Source: Schizophyllum amplum
Lineage: Eukaryota > Basidiomycota > Agaricomycetes > Agaricales > Schizophyllaceae
Reading direction: 5' to 3'
DNA length: 64,000 nucleotides
Assembly: GCA_007026445.1 (NCBI GenBank)
Contig: VDMD01000001.1
Coordinates: 1,674,001 to 1,738,000, forward strand
Of this stretch, positions 23,349-35,662 are shown one piece after another; within the stretch, counting starts at the first letter, position 1, and each line of letters starts with the position of its first letter. Position numbers and translations under genes: made by a program. The notes under the pieces were generated by a model that had not been told where the DNA came from, did no database searches, and saw only the letters and a program-made list of their open reading frames with translations.

Positions 23349-23599
23349 GATGACGGGTGTCCTTGGAACGAGTTAAGCCTTAGACGGGGGTTTTGACCTG
23401 ATTATTATACGACGCGCAAGCCGCTCGCGACAAGCACGACGCAGACGAAATAAAGAGAAAAGTTGGCGGTGAGGGAAGAGGATGCTCGACCCACCGTTCG
23501 CCACGACCCACCTCTTGCCTTCTTGGGACAATCCACCCCTGTCTTCGTGTCGCGTATGACTGGTCACTTGGCCCTACATTATCATACGGTGTACACTGC
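23349..23599. other. Intergenic, RAD3 3' end to vigilin promoter
   Basis: About 250 bp between two co-oriented minus-strand genes. It should contain the RAD3 polyadenylation region and the vigilin promoter; nothing specific was recognised. Confidence 0.4.
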
Positions 23600-26500
23600 T
23601 CATGACATGTCTACCTCCATCATCATCCTGTCCGTAATCCCCCCATCCCCGTACTCCTCGTCCTCGTCCCGCTCCTCCACCTCCACCATCATCGACTCCA
23701 TCTTCCGCTTCGCCTGCGCCTTCTGCACATCCTCCAGCGTCCACAACGAAATCCCCGTCTGGTTCTCATTCGGGTTCTGCGAGATCGTCCGCATGAATAT
23801 TTTGGACAGCGTGAGCGCCATGTCCGTGGACAGGTTCGACGCCGTCTCTGTGATATACTGGTTAATCCAGCGCGGCAATTTGGACCGCTTGTCGGAGCGG
23901 CCGAAGCGCTGCAACGATGTCAGAGGACATAAACACACCTCACGCATGCGTGCACACCTTGTCGGCAAACACCATGAGCCCCCAATCGGTTTTACCGCGG
24001 AGTACGCGCCCTACGCATTGCGCCGCGTTGCGAATGGCGTCAAAGGACAGAAACTCTGACTCGCGAATGCGGTACGCGTCGCGAAGGTACTCCAAGCGCG
24101 CCTTCAGTATGCGGCTTTCCGTGTACTGATATGGTACTCTGCAGGGCGTCAGCCAAAGAATCGACAAGCAAGCATGCGTGCACCCACCCAAACATGATGA
24201 CAGCGCGTCCATAGTTGTGGTCAAAATCGATTCCCTCGGATACCTTGCCACGAGCGACGGACAACAGCACCGCGCCACGACCATTGTCGCACGCCTTTTA
24301 GCTAGTCAGCTCCTTATACGATCTCATTCAGGCCTGCTCACTCTTCGGTAGTTCTCGAGCGCAATGCTCGTCTCATTCGAGTCTGGCGTCTCCACAAAGA
24401 TCAGCTTGTGATTCCAAACCTCATTCAGGATGCCCTAGTGAGCGAACAGTTAGCATTAAGACCAGATTCGAGCACAACGTGCACACGCACCATGTCATTC
24501 CACGCCGCGACAATGGACTCCATGTACAGATAACTTGGAAAGAACGCGACGATCCCGTCCGGCACAATCTTGCTGTACTCAATCAAGATACTCCCAAAGT
24601 TGCGCACCACCGCGGGGTCGTTGCGGACCTCGAATCGCGAGCTGATGGCAACTTGGTCGCTGCCACGCGTGATCACCTGCAGCGCGCTCGTCAGCCACAA
24701 CCATGTTCAGCAGCACTTCCGACAAATCATACCAGAGGCAAGAACGCATTCCTCGTGAGCGTCATAGGATACGTCTCCTGCACTACCGGCGTGAACTGCA
24801 ACATCTTGGGATACATGTCCAGCGGTGAGATCGTCCCGGAGGTGATGACCACGCTGCTGAACCGCTCGAAGACGGGCTGGATCGCTAATGAGGGATCCAG
24901 ACATCTGGACGCACTTGTCAGACGGGCAAGAGATCTGATAGAGGTTCACATACGCGAAATGGAAAATGGGATTGGGTACGGTAGCGTTGTCGGTTTCGAA
25001 GGGTTCCAAGATCAGGATGAAACCTACATAGGTTAGGTTAGGAAGGTGGGAATACGGTAGATGGATTGGGAAGACGTACCTCTTTCGTAGGTCGACACCA
25101 AAGTTGCGAACGACGCGACCTTCTGCAACGCGGAAAACTCATCAAGACGCGAAAGCTCAAGGGTGCGAATCAATGACTGCAGGCGCTCTGCGCAGAAGCT
25201 AGACATTTGGTCATCAGCTATCGTGCAAGTCAGCACAGAACCCACTGACCGGAGTGGCCGACGCTCGATGTACGTGATATCCTTCAGATGCTGGAGGAAA
25301 GACAGGGGTGTCTCTGCCACGACGTGCAGAACGCGCATGCGAGTCTGGAGGTTTTGTCGTCAGCGTCAGCGACCGTGTTGTGATGAAGAGCGACGCGGAC
25401 CTTGAGGTATTCCACGAATCGCTTCAAAAATGCCACGAAGTGCTCCGCTTTACGGATGTTCCCCGGAATGGCTTCATCCAACAGGTCATCCGGCAGCACT
25501 GTCTACATGTCAGCAGAAATATAGCCGCACGGCGGGCATGATACGCACAGGGATTGGACATGAACCCATCGGTGTCCTCTGTCCTGTCTGACGCCTCCTG
25601 AAGACCTTCCACAAGCTTGGCATACTCGTCCTGTAGTTTTGCGGCATCTGTGGTCTTGATCCTGCACACGACATGTCAGTTCGACGGCGAGCGGCTGTGC
25701 GAAGCCACTGACTCCTCGATCTTTTCCCCTAACTTGCCAACACTTCTCGCTGCAGAGTCGAGCATAGGACGCGTGAGGTCGATGCTCAGGGACTCAATGC
25801 AGACATTGTCTGGTGGGCATACGTCAGTTCAAGCTTGACGCAAGATAGATGAAAGGGAAGCTGACCAATGTTATGGGCCTCGTCGAAGACGACGATGGCG
25901 TCCTTGGACAGCTCCTTAGATACCTGGTCGGCAACCTTGGGATCCAAGAGGTAGTGGAAGGAGTAGATCACGACGTCGACGAAGGGCATCTACATAGGAA
26001 CTCAGTATGTATGTATCGCTCGGGCTGAGGACCTCATCTACCATGCGCCGGACGGTGAAGTACGGACATATGCCATTGTCGCGGCCATACTGCAGCACAT
26101 CTGCGAGTGTCCAAATGCCGGAAGGTATGAGGTTTCCAGGCTCCAACTTGCCCAAGTTCTGCACCAAGGTCAGCGGCATGGTGGCAGACTTGTGCCGCCA
26201 GACGCACCTCATGCCAATCGCAGAGGTCCACAGAGCCAGGCTCCGCCCGCCCCTTCTCGCATACAGCCGAATTGGTCAGGTCACGACACCGCGCGTCGAC
26301 AACGACACCCTTCTTCTCCTTCGACACCTCCGGGTGGATGCAGAGGTTCTTCCGACTGGTCAAGCCGAGACCCATGAAACCTTCCTCCTTTGCCTTTTCC
26401 TCAGGTGTTTCTGCACAGGTGATGCGGTACGCCATGAGGCGCTTCAACTCTGCCAGTGCTTTCTCGATCTCGGGGACGGTACGGGAGCAGTATATTAGTT

Positions 26501-26901
26501 TGCGTTTGGTAGGGTAGAACTGCGAGCCGATCGTTAGTTGAGGAAGGGGGAAAGAGGGCAAAGGCACGCACTTGTTGATATGATACAATGAGGGAAAGCA
26601 AAGAGACTGTTTTGCCCGTCCCGGAGGGCATCTCAAGGACGCAGTGGCCCTGTGGGAGCGTCAGAGCATGATCGACCAGGGGCGATGGAATTGCTGACAG
26701 CCGCATCGAGCGTGCGCTTGAGGTCGCACATGTATGCATATTGCTCTATGTTGCTTCAGCCAAAAGTTGAAATGCATCACAATATGAAGAGCTACCAGGG
26801 TAGATGCGGTCGTAAGGGAAGATTACCTGCTTGTCAGTCAGCAATGAGTATACGCGTTGAACGCAGCTACGCACGGGAAGGTCGTCAATGTAGAACTTCA
26901 T
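23600..26901 (-). CDS. RAD3: TFIIH DNA helicase Rad3/XPD
   Basis: The start MKFYIDDLP, then [10 protein letters not shown] and [14 protein letters not shown], matches the invariant Rad3/XPD N-terminus and fixes the start at 26901. Walker A is in [16 protein letters not shown], the DEAH box in VVFDEAHNI, and the helicase C motifs in [21 protein letters not shown] and [14 protein letters not shown]. The FeS-cluster segment ([21 protein letters not shown]) is present. The tail is acidic ([16 protein letters not shown]). The protein is the 5'-3' helicase of TFIIH, needed for nucleotide excision repair and promoter opening by RNA polymerase II. About a dozen introns, the first after MKFYIDDLP. Reading frames are consistent through the motifs inspected. 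It is preceded by an upstream ORF described separately. Confidence 0.95.
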
Positions 26902-27014
26902 GGTGGTAGAGCACTGCAAGAAGCAGATTCTGCTATGTGTGACGTCGTTTCACTGGCTACAACAAGCCAGACGCGGTCGTGCAGCGTGCCGTCGTCGACG
27001 TTGAAGACAGCCAT
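26899..27014 (-). promoter_or_regulatory. Upstream ORF overlapping the RAD3 start codon
   Basis: An ATG at 27014 opens a 38-codon frame (MAVFNVDDGTLHDRVWLVVA...) that ends in TGA. That TGA overlaps the RAD3 ATG as ATGA. If the RAD3 mRNA starts above 27014 and is not spliced in its leader, ribosomes would meet this uORF first. Conceptual translation only; no transcript evidence. Confidence 0.4.
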
Positions 27015-27811
27015 TGTTTAGGCGCCTCGTGGCTAAGAATAGCTCGTTCCGTCGATGAGGTCACGAGCATGCTATGCGATGCACCCACAAGGCCAAGCAC
27101 GGACACACAAGATGTACCTTAGCAGCGGGCCGGAGGCTTCGAACGTCTGGCTATTTCGCAGTAGCCCCGGAGCATGGTACTATATACGCCCTAAAATGTC
27201 TGTTTTACGAGCTCGAATCTCTTAGCACGACAAGCGGAGGCGGACAGACAAAGGCATCGGCCCCAATTGCCGGTGTATCTTCCAGCGCTGCCTGATCTTT
27301 GGAAGTCGGAAAAAATACAATCAGCTCGACCACCAACCGGCTTTTGCAACTGCATCTGAGCCTACACAAGGGTGTTCCGTTCAGCTTCGTGTCACTGCGC
27401 GGAAGCTACGAGGCTTCCTATCCCGCGACCCCTGGGTCACCCCGGCCACTGACTGCTGAAGCTCAAAGGGGTCTGGACGATACCCGATGCTGACCTGAGC
27501 AGCCCATTTTGCCGATTTTTGCTCGCCTTCTCTAGTGTTGTGACGGCGTCCAAATGCGCAGTCTCGAGTATTTCTACATAAAGCACGAAATTTTGAAGTA
27601 CTTACCGCTTCGTCGAGCTGTCGACCCCGGACCGAGCTTTTCAAGCAGCAGAGGGGCCATGGGCGCCGCCAGTGTATCGATACACTGGTCACTGCACTAC
27701 GATATTTACAAGATCCGTTGAAACCTACAGCAGCAGATGAGCTCAGGGCAGATACAGAGCATTGCTTGACTCACCCGCCTATGCTGCATGCCCTGACCTT
27801 GGGCGTGTCAT
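27015..27811. other. Intergenic, SR140 3' end to RAD3 promoter
   Basis: About 800 bp between co-oriented genes. Small open frames lack motifs, and no RNA gene or repeat was recognised. Confidence 0.4.
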
Positions 27812-30504
27812 CTAATCGCTCTCATCCATCGGCTCGCCATCAGATACGTCTTGCAAAGCAACGGTCTCTCCATTATCATCCTCTACGACACGCTCGCCGT
27901 CCATCTCTTCATCAAGGGGAGCACCGTCCAGATCGTCCCCTGCAGGCTGACCGTCAATGTCGCTGACGGGTTCACCGTCGATGTTCTCAACAGGCATGCC
28001 GTCAATGTCGTCCCCGGCTAGCGGCTCGCCGTCCAGGTCGTCCGCCATGAGCTCGCCATCGAGGTCATCCATCGGCGGTCCGTCACCATCAACGGGCACG
28101 CCGTCGACATCGTCATCTACAGGAGCCCCGTCCAGATCATCATCTTCAGCGGTGGACTGATCCGCGGAGATGTCCACGGGCACGGTCGCAGGCTGGAAGG
28201 CGCTGACGTTGAACCTCGACGGCGCTTCAACTGCTGGCTGCTCCGTCGCAATCTCTACATGTGCTTCCTGCTCCGGCTTAACCTGCCCCTCCAAGCGCTG
28301 TCGCAATTCCAGGGTGAAGTCCTGAGGGAACATGATCCAGTCATCCCAGATGTCCAACACGGCCGTAATCTGATTCTTGAACGTCTCCGCCGTTATCCGT
28401 CCGGGAAATGAGTGGTATATGTTGGCGAGGTGGTCGAAGACAACGCCGAGCCGGCCTTGAAACTCGCCGCGGTACTTCCACGCGCTCGGCACGCTCGCAG
28501 CACTGTTATGAAGAATGTCGCAGATGAGGTGCAGGCGGGCCACTTTGCGAGGAACAGGCGTGGTTTCGACGAGTAAGGAGGCGATGATGAGCTCGGCGAC
28601 CTCATGCGCAGCTTCGGCATGCTCGAGCGCGAAGGCCATGCAACGGCCGATTTCACCACGTTTGCCTGACATGGCCCTCAACATCGCGGAGAAGCGCTTC
28701 CCTGCCAATTTTCCGAGAACGCCTTTCCGCGTACGTTCACGTTCTGATTCTTCGGCCGAGTCCGTGGAATACACGGAGTTGTATCCCTGAAGTGAAATGA
28801 GGAAGTTAATCATACAAAAATTCAGCTTGAGACTGACCTCATCATCGAACTCAGGCTCGAGTGCTCGCTCCGACTCCACCAGACCGCGATAAAAGGCGTG
28901 CCGGCGATGCTGGCATAGGGTCAGTCATGCGCCTGAGAGGTGCATGGGTAGACTTACAGCGCGATTCGTCATAAAAGTGTACTTGAGGTTGTGCTTCTCT
29001 CGCTCCTTCAGGTTAACTTCATATTCAGGTCCATGACCTCGCACTTCCGCAGCCACGACACGAATGAAAGAATCTGTCACGGCCTCTTCTCCTAGGATAG
29101 GCGAGGGCACACGGGCATAGCGCGGGGACACTGCGCGTCCATGAGAGTCCGCAACGCTTCTGCGTGGTGAGCGGGATCGACCGCTGCTATAGGAGCCGGA
29201 TCGCGAACGACGTTCTCTAGGGCTTCGACTGCGCCTACTGGTCTTCTCCGCATTTATGGTGGATGGCACTGCATGCCAGGTGAAACGGGCATCGTCAAGA
29301 TGGCAAGCCCGACGCACTATACAAAGGTTTGGCCGCAACGGGGACGGCCTTGCTCCAGCCGACGCGAAGGGTAGAGCCGCCCCAGTCGAACCCATCAAAC
29401 AGTCGCAGCGCATCTTCTGCGTCCGTGCGCTTCATAAATGCAACGAAACCGCTGAGAGGGTTCGGTTTAGGTTTCCGCATGTCGGCAGGTCCAATGTTGA
29501 CATCGTTGCGAGGCCACATTATCTTGACCTGAAGGTAGATCAGCACATTGATCGCTGTGTGAAGTGAGGCGTGGCGTACAGATCCTACAGGACCAACACT
29601 GGCAAAAAGTTGGCCAAGGCTCGGCTCCGTGACATGTGAGGGCAAGTTGGCAACGAAAAGGTTGGATGTCTGGAAAAATGAGGTCGACTTCTTTGTGCAG
29701 GTTGGTATCACACTCGCGTACCAGAGGGTCACCCCTGTCCTTGCTACCGTTCTGCCCTTCGTAGGCTGCATCCACCCGTCAGTATATATTCACAAGCATA
29801 TGACCACAGACGCACCTGCCATTGCTGTCGCGGAAGATCGGCCATGGCCGGAGTCTAGCATAAACAGTAAGCTCCAAGTCAACCGCCCGCCTGCGACCTG
29901 CGTACTGCGTGTGAACCGCGCTTCTCGATCAGCCTGGTCCCTGGCGTAGCATAAGTCAACAAGTATAGGGAGACAACGCTATACGCACCTTTTAATTTCT
30001 TCCAGAAACATATCCATCGCGCGTTTCCCCTTCGGCTTCGGCGGGGCTGAAGGCGGCGGCGACATGGACGGCTGCCAGCTATCAGCGGGACGCCCCCTCT
30101 CGCTGCAAAGGAGCACGTACCAGTCTGCGACCCACTGAAGGGCCTGTGGGAAGGGGCTTTGCTTCAGGCGCCTGTTGTGGGCTCTCTCCTGCCCTCACAA
30201 ACGCATTCGTCGTGGCTTTCCTGGCTGAACCTGCCCCATCGAACGCCTCTACAAATTCCGCATATGCCCTCTTCGTGTTCTCTTCTTCTTCGAGACGCTT
30301 CGCTTCTGCGGCTTCCTGTTCCTTCTCCCTCTTCGATTTGCGCGGGCGCGCGCTGAGCTTGGACTCGTCTATCGTCTTTTGCTACGAGCGACGTGGTTGG
30401 TGAGTGGGAACGAAGGATAAGAGTATGTGCCGTCGCACTGCAAAGGAGAAGTTTTCCTCATCATTGTCGAAGAACGCGGCGAGCTTTGTGGGTCGCGGCG
30501 GCAT
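27812..30504 (-). CDS. U2SURP: U2 snRNP-associated splicing factor SR140 (U2SURP)
   Basis: The start MPPRPTKLAAFFDNDEENFS at 30504 splices to a basic coiled-coil region (SARPRKSKREKEQEAAEAKR). An RRM follows, with RNP-like strands TSNLFVANLPSHVTEPSL, VKIMWPR and SGFVAFMKRTDAEDAL. Next come an RS-rich stretch (SRSPRERRSRSGSYSS), a SURP-like segment (TDSFIRVVAAEVRGHGPEYE) and a CID domain (GVLGKLAGKRFSAMLRAMSG, ARLHLICDILHNSAASVPSA). The order RRM-SURP-CID with KIMWPR is diagnostic of SR140, a U2 snRNP component acting in branch-site recognition. The C-terminal tail is highly acidic, with about ten copies of a D(L/I/V)DGxP-type repeat. Several short introns; the middle exons (29800-30130) are only roughly placed. 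Confidence 0.87.
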
Positions 30505-30757
30505 GATGATCGTTCGTGTCAAGATACAAGGCTGCACATGCGGGGATACAACACCGATCGTATTCTCTTCATGGCGATCATTGACCACCACAGCTCATCT
30601 TCAGACTTCAAAACTTCGGGCCTCAGGATCAGATCGCTGTCCAATGTTCCAGTGCTTGCAACAAGTCAACCCATTACTGAACACCCTATACAACACGACG
30701 ATAGTTGAGTTACAGCGTACATAGGCCATCCCTAAGCTTTCTCCAGCCGCCGCCATT

Positions 30758-31810
30758 CTAGATGTTTACAGTCTTGCCGCTGACGGAGATATCAGCAACG
30801 TAGAGCTGTCGTGTGGTCACTGTCGTGCCCTTGTCTGCGTGAAAGAGCAGATGGTCGGCACCGCGGGTGACGTCGGCACCTCCCGGCGAGTACAGCTGCG
30901 AGTACGGCGTCGCGGTCTTGAGGAGCCAGGGACCCTTCGTGTACGGACCCATGATATTGGTCGCGGTCGCGTACGCGATGTCGTAGAGAGAGCCGGAATA
31001 GCAGTTGCTAGAGAAGAAGAGCACATAAACGCCCTCGGATGTGCGCACGAGCGAGGGCGCCTCGATGAGGGGACCGTCGTTCGCATCGCGGTCAAGGATC
31101 TGCGTGTGCCCGGTGCCTGGGTAGAAGGACTTGCCGTCCGCGCTCATGCGCTGGATCATGATGGGTGTCGACTGGATCGGCTCAACGCCGTTGTTGCAGT
31201 TTCCGCCATGACCGATGTTGTTTCCGTCAACCTTCCAAAGCAGGTAGATACTGCCGTCAACGTCAGTGAAGACGTGAGGGTCTATTGCACCGCCAGAGCT
31301 AAGCGGTTTGAGTAAGCTATCTGACATGCCCTACAGCGCTGGTACGTACCTAACCGGACAGGCAAGAACGTTGGCGATTGGAGTATATGGCCCTTGAATA
31401 TTCCACGACGTCGCAGCTGAGATACAGTGCACGCTGGGATTCGCCTTCGACACGCCAGAATAGTACATGAGGAAGCTGCCGTCCGCCTACAATGTGCATC
31501 AGTCGTGAATCAAATCAAGAGAATTAGCGAGAGTGCATACCAACTGTGTGACATCCGGAGCCCATACACCACCAGTGGACCATGCGCCGACCGCTGGAAG
31601 AGCGTCGGTACCGGTGAGCGCCCAGCCGGAATGGATGTCGCCCGAAGTCGCGACGGGGACATTCTTGCCGCCGGACGTGGTGGAGAAGGCGTACCACCGA
31701 CCATCGACCAGAAGGACGCTTGGGTCGGGGAAGTCGTGGGCCATCATAGGCCCATAAACGGCAGCCTGCGCGAGGAGGGGTGGCAAAGCGACGAGGAGTA
31801 GAGAGAACAT
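30758..31810 (-). CDS. Secreted GH43 glycosidase (arabinanase/arabinosidase type)
   Basis: Three exons (31541-31810, 31350-31486, 30758-31298) with introns of 54 and 51 nt give 315 aa. The signal peptide is MFSLLLVALPPLLAQAAVYG. The five-bladed propeller active site is visible: the base Asp in HDFPDPSVLL, the pKa-modulating Asp in GGAIDPHVF and the acid Glu in LIEAPSLV. The blocks WSTGGVWAPDVTQL and MYYSGVSKANPSVHCI are typical of GH43 subgroups acting on arabinan or arabinoxylan; exact specificity cannot be read from sequence. It would be an extracellular hemicellulose/pectin-debranching enzyme. A TATA-like box lies close upstream. The frame is intact. Confidence 0.88.
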
Positions 31811-31857
31811 GGCGATGTGCGAGATCCAACCTTGGTGCAGTATGCAACGCGTAGGCC

Positions 31858-31867
31858 TCTTTTATGG
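31858..31867 (-). promoter_or_regulatory. TATA-like box upstream of GH43
   Basis: On the minus strand the sequence reads CATAAAAGAG about 48 bp before the GH43 ATG at 31810, which suits a short leader. Motif and distance only. Confidence 0.4.
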
Positions 31868-34078
31868 TCACTGTTGTCCCGGCTGGACTAGACGGTGTAC
31901 GGGGAGGGGCAGGCACCGCCGCATCGAGGGATGGCCGTCAGTGCCAGATCTACAGTCCGCAAGGGGACATAGTCAGGCGGCACAGCAGCGGCACGGTGAT
32001 GCCAGTTCATTCGTACCGAGCAGGCTGCGTTTTCGACAATGAGATGTCCGTTTCTGTATCCCGCGTCTGTATGAAAGACGTTCTTTCTGGCTCTTGCTAA
32101 GCTGTTATCGGATGCAATGAGTAAAGATATTGGAAGACCTCCGAACGAAGCAGAGAGCCTCAGGTGGCTGACGATTTCATGAATGTCGTCCTGCTTCATG
32201 AGCACAGCGCCTGCACAGCGCGCGAGACGATGGATGACCTCGGCATGTCCAAACAAGCGATCTTCTGACATCTTCAAGCTTCACTTAAGCTTCAAGTGTA
32301 GTACACGGCCGCGTAGTCCACACCCATATTTTAGGTGAATCCAGGATCGCTCGAAATCCGCCTACGGATAGCTGAAATGTAGATAAACGGGGCTTCTGGG
32401 TTCACAGCTATTTTGATGTAGCTGGTTTCCAGACGTTGTGTATGTGGACCACAGGTGTCGCTGCATCTGAAAGTTAGATATTTGGACACGTGACCTCCGC
32501 GGCCCCGCTGCGCCTCGCCGCGCCCGGATCCATCCGCGCTGCTGCCCACCCTGCCAATGCAGGCCTTTCGTTACACCAGAGCATGATATAAAGAACAAAG
32601 TGGCATATATTGCAAGTCTAATAAGCTACTGCTATCAATACAGCATGGCTATGGATGCACTGTACCCTACGAGGGCCAAAGGAATGTGTAGCGAAAGGCC
32701 TGCACGCGCCTGGTGCGCGCACGCCGCACACGTAAAATTCGAGGGCTGGAGAACTTGATGTCTGTGATGAAGGTCAGGGACACAAAGTTGATATTGGACC
32801 CGTACCGTGCTCGTGACATTTGATTGCAGCTGCGAGGAACTCTCCATCATAGCTTCAAGAGGGGTGAGGATGTGCGGGGCGGCCGTGCCCGTCTGCGAAA
32901 GCCGGTTCTGTACGTTGAGTCGGAGCGGCAGCGCATCGAAGTCTGCACTTGTGCGCGCAGCGCGAACGGCTCTTCGACGGAACTGTGTATTTGTCAGCTT
33001 GATTAATGGAAGGCGACGTTCTTGACGTACACACCGGTGTACTCGCCCTTCGTGGCGCTCAGGTAGCGCTGCCCTCATCCAATTCCAAAGTAGTGCTCGC
33101 TGTCGAGCTCAGCTGACCGCAACTGCGGCACCGAACGACGACGTAGGTGTAAAATATGCCAGTGCTTGAACATCGTCGTCCTTATCAATGGGTCAGACGG
33201 CGTAAGAGCGAGCCTATAGCGCGTACCTGTTATCCGTTCTCGTGGGGACGGACAGGGAGGATGGCGACAACGGGGCATGCTGATCGCGAGGCGACGCCTT
33301 TTGGGACGGGTTAGCCCGACAACGAAGTGTCTGAAGTCCCGCTACGACTTCTAGCAGCCTCAGCTCAGCAAGCAAGGCTTCACCCCGCAACAGTGATGGC
33401 GGGACATGGGCAGGATGGGTGGTGAGAAGGAGGAAAGCGCGGTTGCAGTTGGCAACGGACTGCGCGCTTTGAAGTTTGAGCGCTCACGTGTCAGGCCGCG
33501 CGTCACTTGAAGTTGAGGGCAGGCTCCACCGCTGAAATTCTGTTAAGTTCGAATATGTGGCGTCGATGCCCGTCCACGCCTCCACGCGTGCCCGCTCGGT
33601 CCGAGGGGTTCCATACGGTCCCGTCACCTGAAAAGCACCTGCACGACTCAACACCTGAAAAACAGGTGTGTCGCTTCCACATCTTAGATAACGGCCATGT
33701 CTGAAGATGGAATGTTGGGCTCTGGCTGAAATTTAGCAAAGGACTACGCGGCCGTGTACGGAAGCGAAGGCATGGACTGCAGTGAGAAGCGCAGGCACGG
33801 CCTACGGCCGCATCCCGCGCCGTGAGCGGATGGTCATCCCGGCCAAAAGCAAGGAAGAACAAGCGAGAGATTTACCCGCCCTGTGAGGGTGATCATGAGG
33901 ATCGACATATAGTGCTTAATATAAGTAGAGACACCGAACCGGGCGTTGTACGAGGTCTCGGCAAATGCCGCGGATGCGCCTATACGCCAAGCAATGGCAA
34001 ACACGAGGTTTGCGCAATTTGTGTTTGATAAGCCACAAGACGGAGATAATATGTAATAGGAAAAGGTGATGTCGACCA
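31868..34078. other. 2.2-kb stretch without a recognised gene
   Basis: Many short frames on both strands but no family motif and no convincing exon chain. Around 33000-33110 on the minus strand there is a possible exon remnant (RYLSATKGEYTGVYVKNVAF then stop). Near 32270-32300 the motif AAGCTTCA is repeated directly, and CACCTGAAAA is repeated around 33627-33660. It could be gene-poor spacer or the remains of a decayed gene. Confidence 0.4.
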
Positions 34079-34919
34079 TTAATCTTCATCAACCTCGCCT
34101 AGCGCTTCGAGGTCGAAGCTCCTGGTTAGAAGGGAACTCATCGGCGTCTTGCTAGGCTCTCTGTCAGAGGAGAACGGTTCGACTCCTGCAGGACTCTCCG
34201 AGGGGGCACCTTCGTCCTTGTCTTCGTCGCTTTCGCCTGGCTGAGGCGAGTCGCTAAGAACAAACAGACTGTCTTCGGGAACCTCCTGCAGAGGCGTCTT
34301 CGGAGACGAAGGCAAAGGCCATGAGATAGGTTGAATGCTGCGAAGTTGTATAACCCGCTTGGCCTTGGCCTTGGTAGGACTCTTCTTGAATGGGCTAGAG
34401 CTTGATGCTCTGCGCGGGGATGCGGCGATGCCGTGAGCGGAGCGAACATGCACAGCTAGAAGGCGCGGGCTCGTGGCAAAATAGTTGCAGCCGGATTGCT
34501 GGCATCGAGGGAGATCACGGCTGCCAGGTCAATAGTGAGGTATTTGCTATGCGCCCAATCCAACTTGACCTACTGGCTGGATGTGATGTGGTTAAGCACT
34601 TTTGTCTCGCTAGCATGCGTATAAGAGCAACCATGGTGAGGGCAGCGTGTTTCTCTAGATCATGTCTTGTTAGCGCACTTCGGTGTCTTCACTATATAGG
34701 TATTCGCGGCTCACCCCTTGTCGTTGACGACGTGGTGGCGCTCATGAACGTTCCGGTTGTCAAGCGAATCGAAATGCTGCCCGCAGGACAAGTGCTTGCA
34801 AACATATGTCTGAAAAGAACGAATTTGTTAGCATATATAGCAGCCGGTATCACTGCAGCGTAGCATACATGCGCACGCACAGGAGGAGGCGTGACCGTGG
34901 ATTCCGCGGTGAGACTCAT
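34079..34919 (-). CDS. Small C2H2 zinc-finger protein (three fingers)
   Basis: Four exons (34881-34919, 34715-34809, 34574-34654, 34079-34520), with introns of 71, 60 and 53 nt, join in consistent phase to 218 aa. The start is MSLTAESTVTPPPTYVCKHL. Each of the next three exons supplies finger parts: finger 1 CKHLSCGQHFDSLDNRNVHERHH; finger 2 CPHHGC...LNHITSSH (split by an intron); finger 3 CQQSGC...LAVHVRSAH. All have the C-x4-C-x12-H spacing. A basic linker (SSSSPFKKSPTKAKAKRV, likely a nuclear localisation signal) and an acidic Ser/Pro-rich tail follow. It is probably a DNA-binding nuclear regulator; targets are unknown. It is transcribed divergently from the glycosyltransferase gene at 35663. 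Confidence 0.78.
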
Positions 34920-35662
34920 GCTTGCATGCAGCGGTGGCAGCTCGGCACAAAATCCGGATTGCGCACGGACGAGTTGTGGAGGGCGAGACAGGCAGCACTC
35001 CTCAGTGCCTTTATATGCAAGGAGATCTCAGAGAATCACACGGTCTGACCGTCGGTGCTGGGACTTTCACAAAAATCAGAGCAGGACCCAAATCCCGTGC
35101 TGCAAGTGTCCCAGTTCGAGTTGAACGTGAGGGGTGAGTCCGAAGAACGCCATGGCTTGCCATTGGCTGGACGATCAGATTCACGTGGAACTCGGTCCGA
35201 ATCACCGACAACAGAACATGAGTCATCACGGACTTCAGCACTTGAAGTTAACCGTCATGTCAACCGCCTGTTACATAACCGCCATGCAATGCACACATGT
35301 CTTCCCTTCTTCTCAAGCGGTTTCAAGCTTCATCGTGGCGCAGCAAAGTCACAAGTAGCTCCAGTGGAAAATGGCTGAGTATAAGTATGTACTAGGCGGC
35401 ACAACGCCATGTCGCCTCCGATCGCACCTAAGCCAGGAAGAGGATGACGGCAGAGGTATTGCTGAAGAGCGTCCTACCAGGCTTTATCGTGAACAAGGCA
35501 TTCCATACACGGTCTTTTTCCGAACTCCGAGGTGCGACAGGGCCGGAAGCGACTTGATGTTGCTGACTGCATCGCCTCGAACAGCCCGTGCTTCGCTCAT
35601 AGACATATAGTCCCCGTTCGCCATGAACAGTATCATCTGCTGTTCTTCGTCAACCAAACATC
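34920..35662. other. Shared divergent promoter region
   Basis: About 740 bp between the zinc-finger gene (-) and the glycosyltransferase gene (+). No coding sequence was recognised. Confidence 0.45.

Noticed and set aside
32635..33110. Possible gene on the minus strand containing RYLSATKGEYTGVYVKNVAF
   Set aside because: Only a short protein-like segment before a stop, with no upstream exons in phase and no recognised family. Kept as a possible remnant only.
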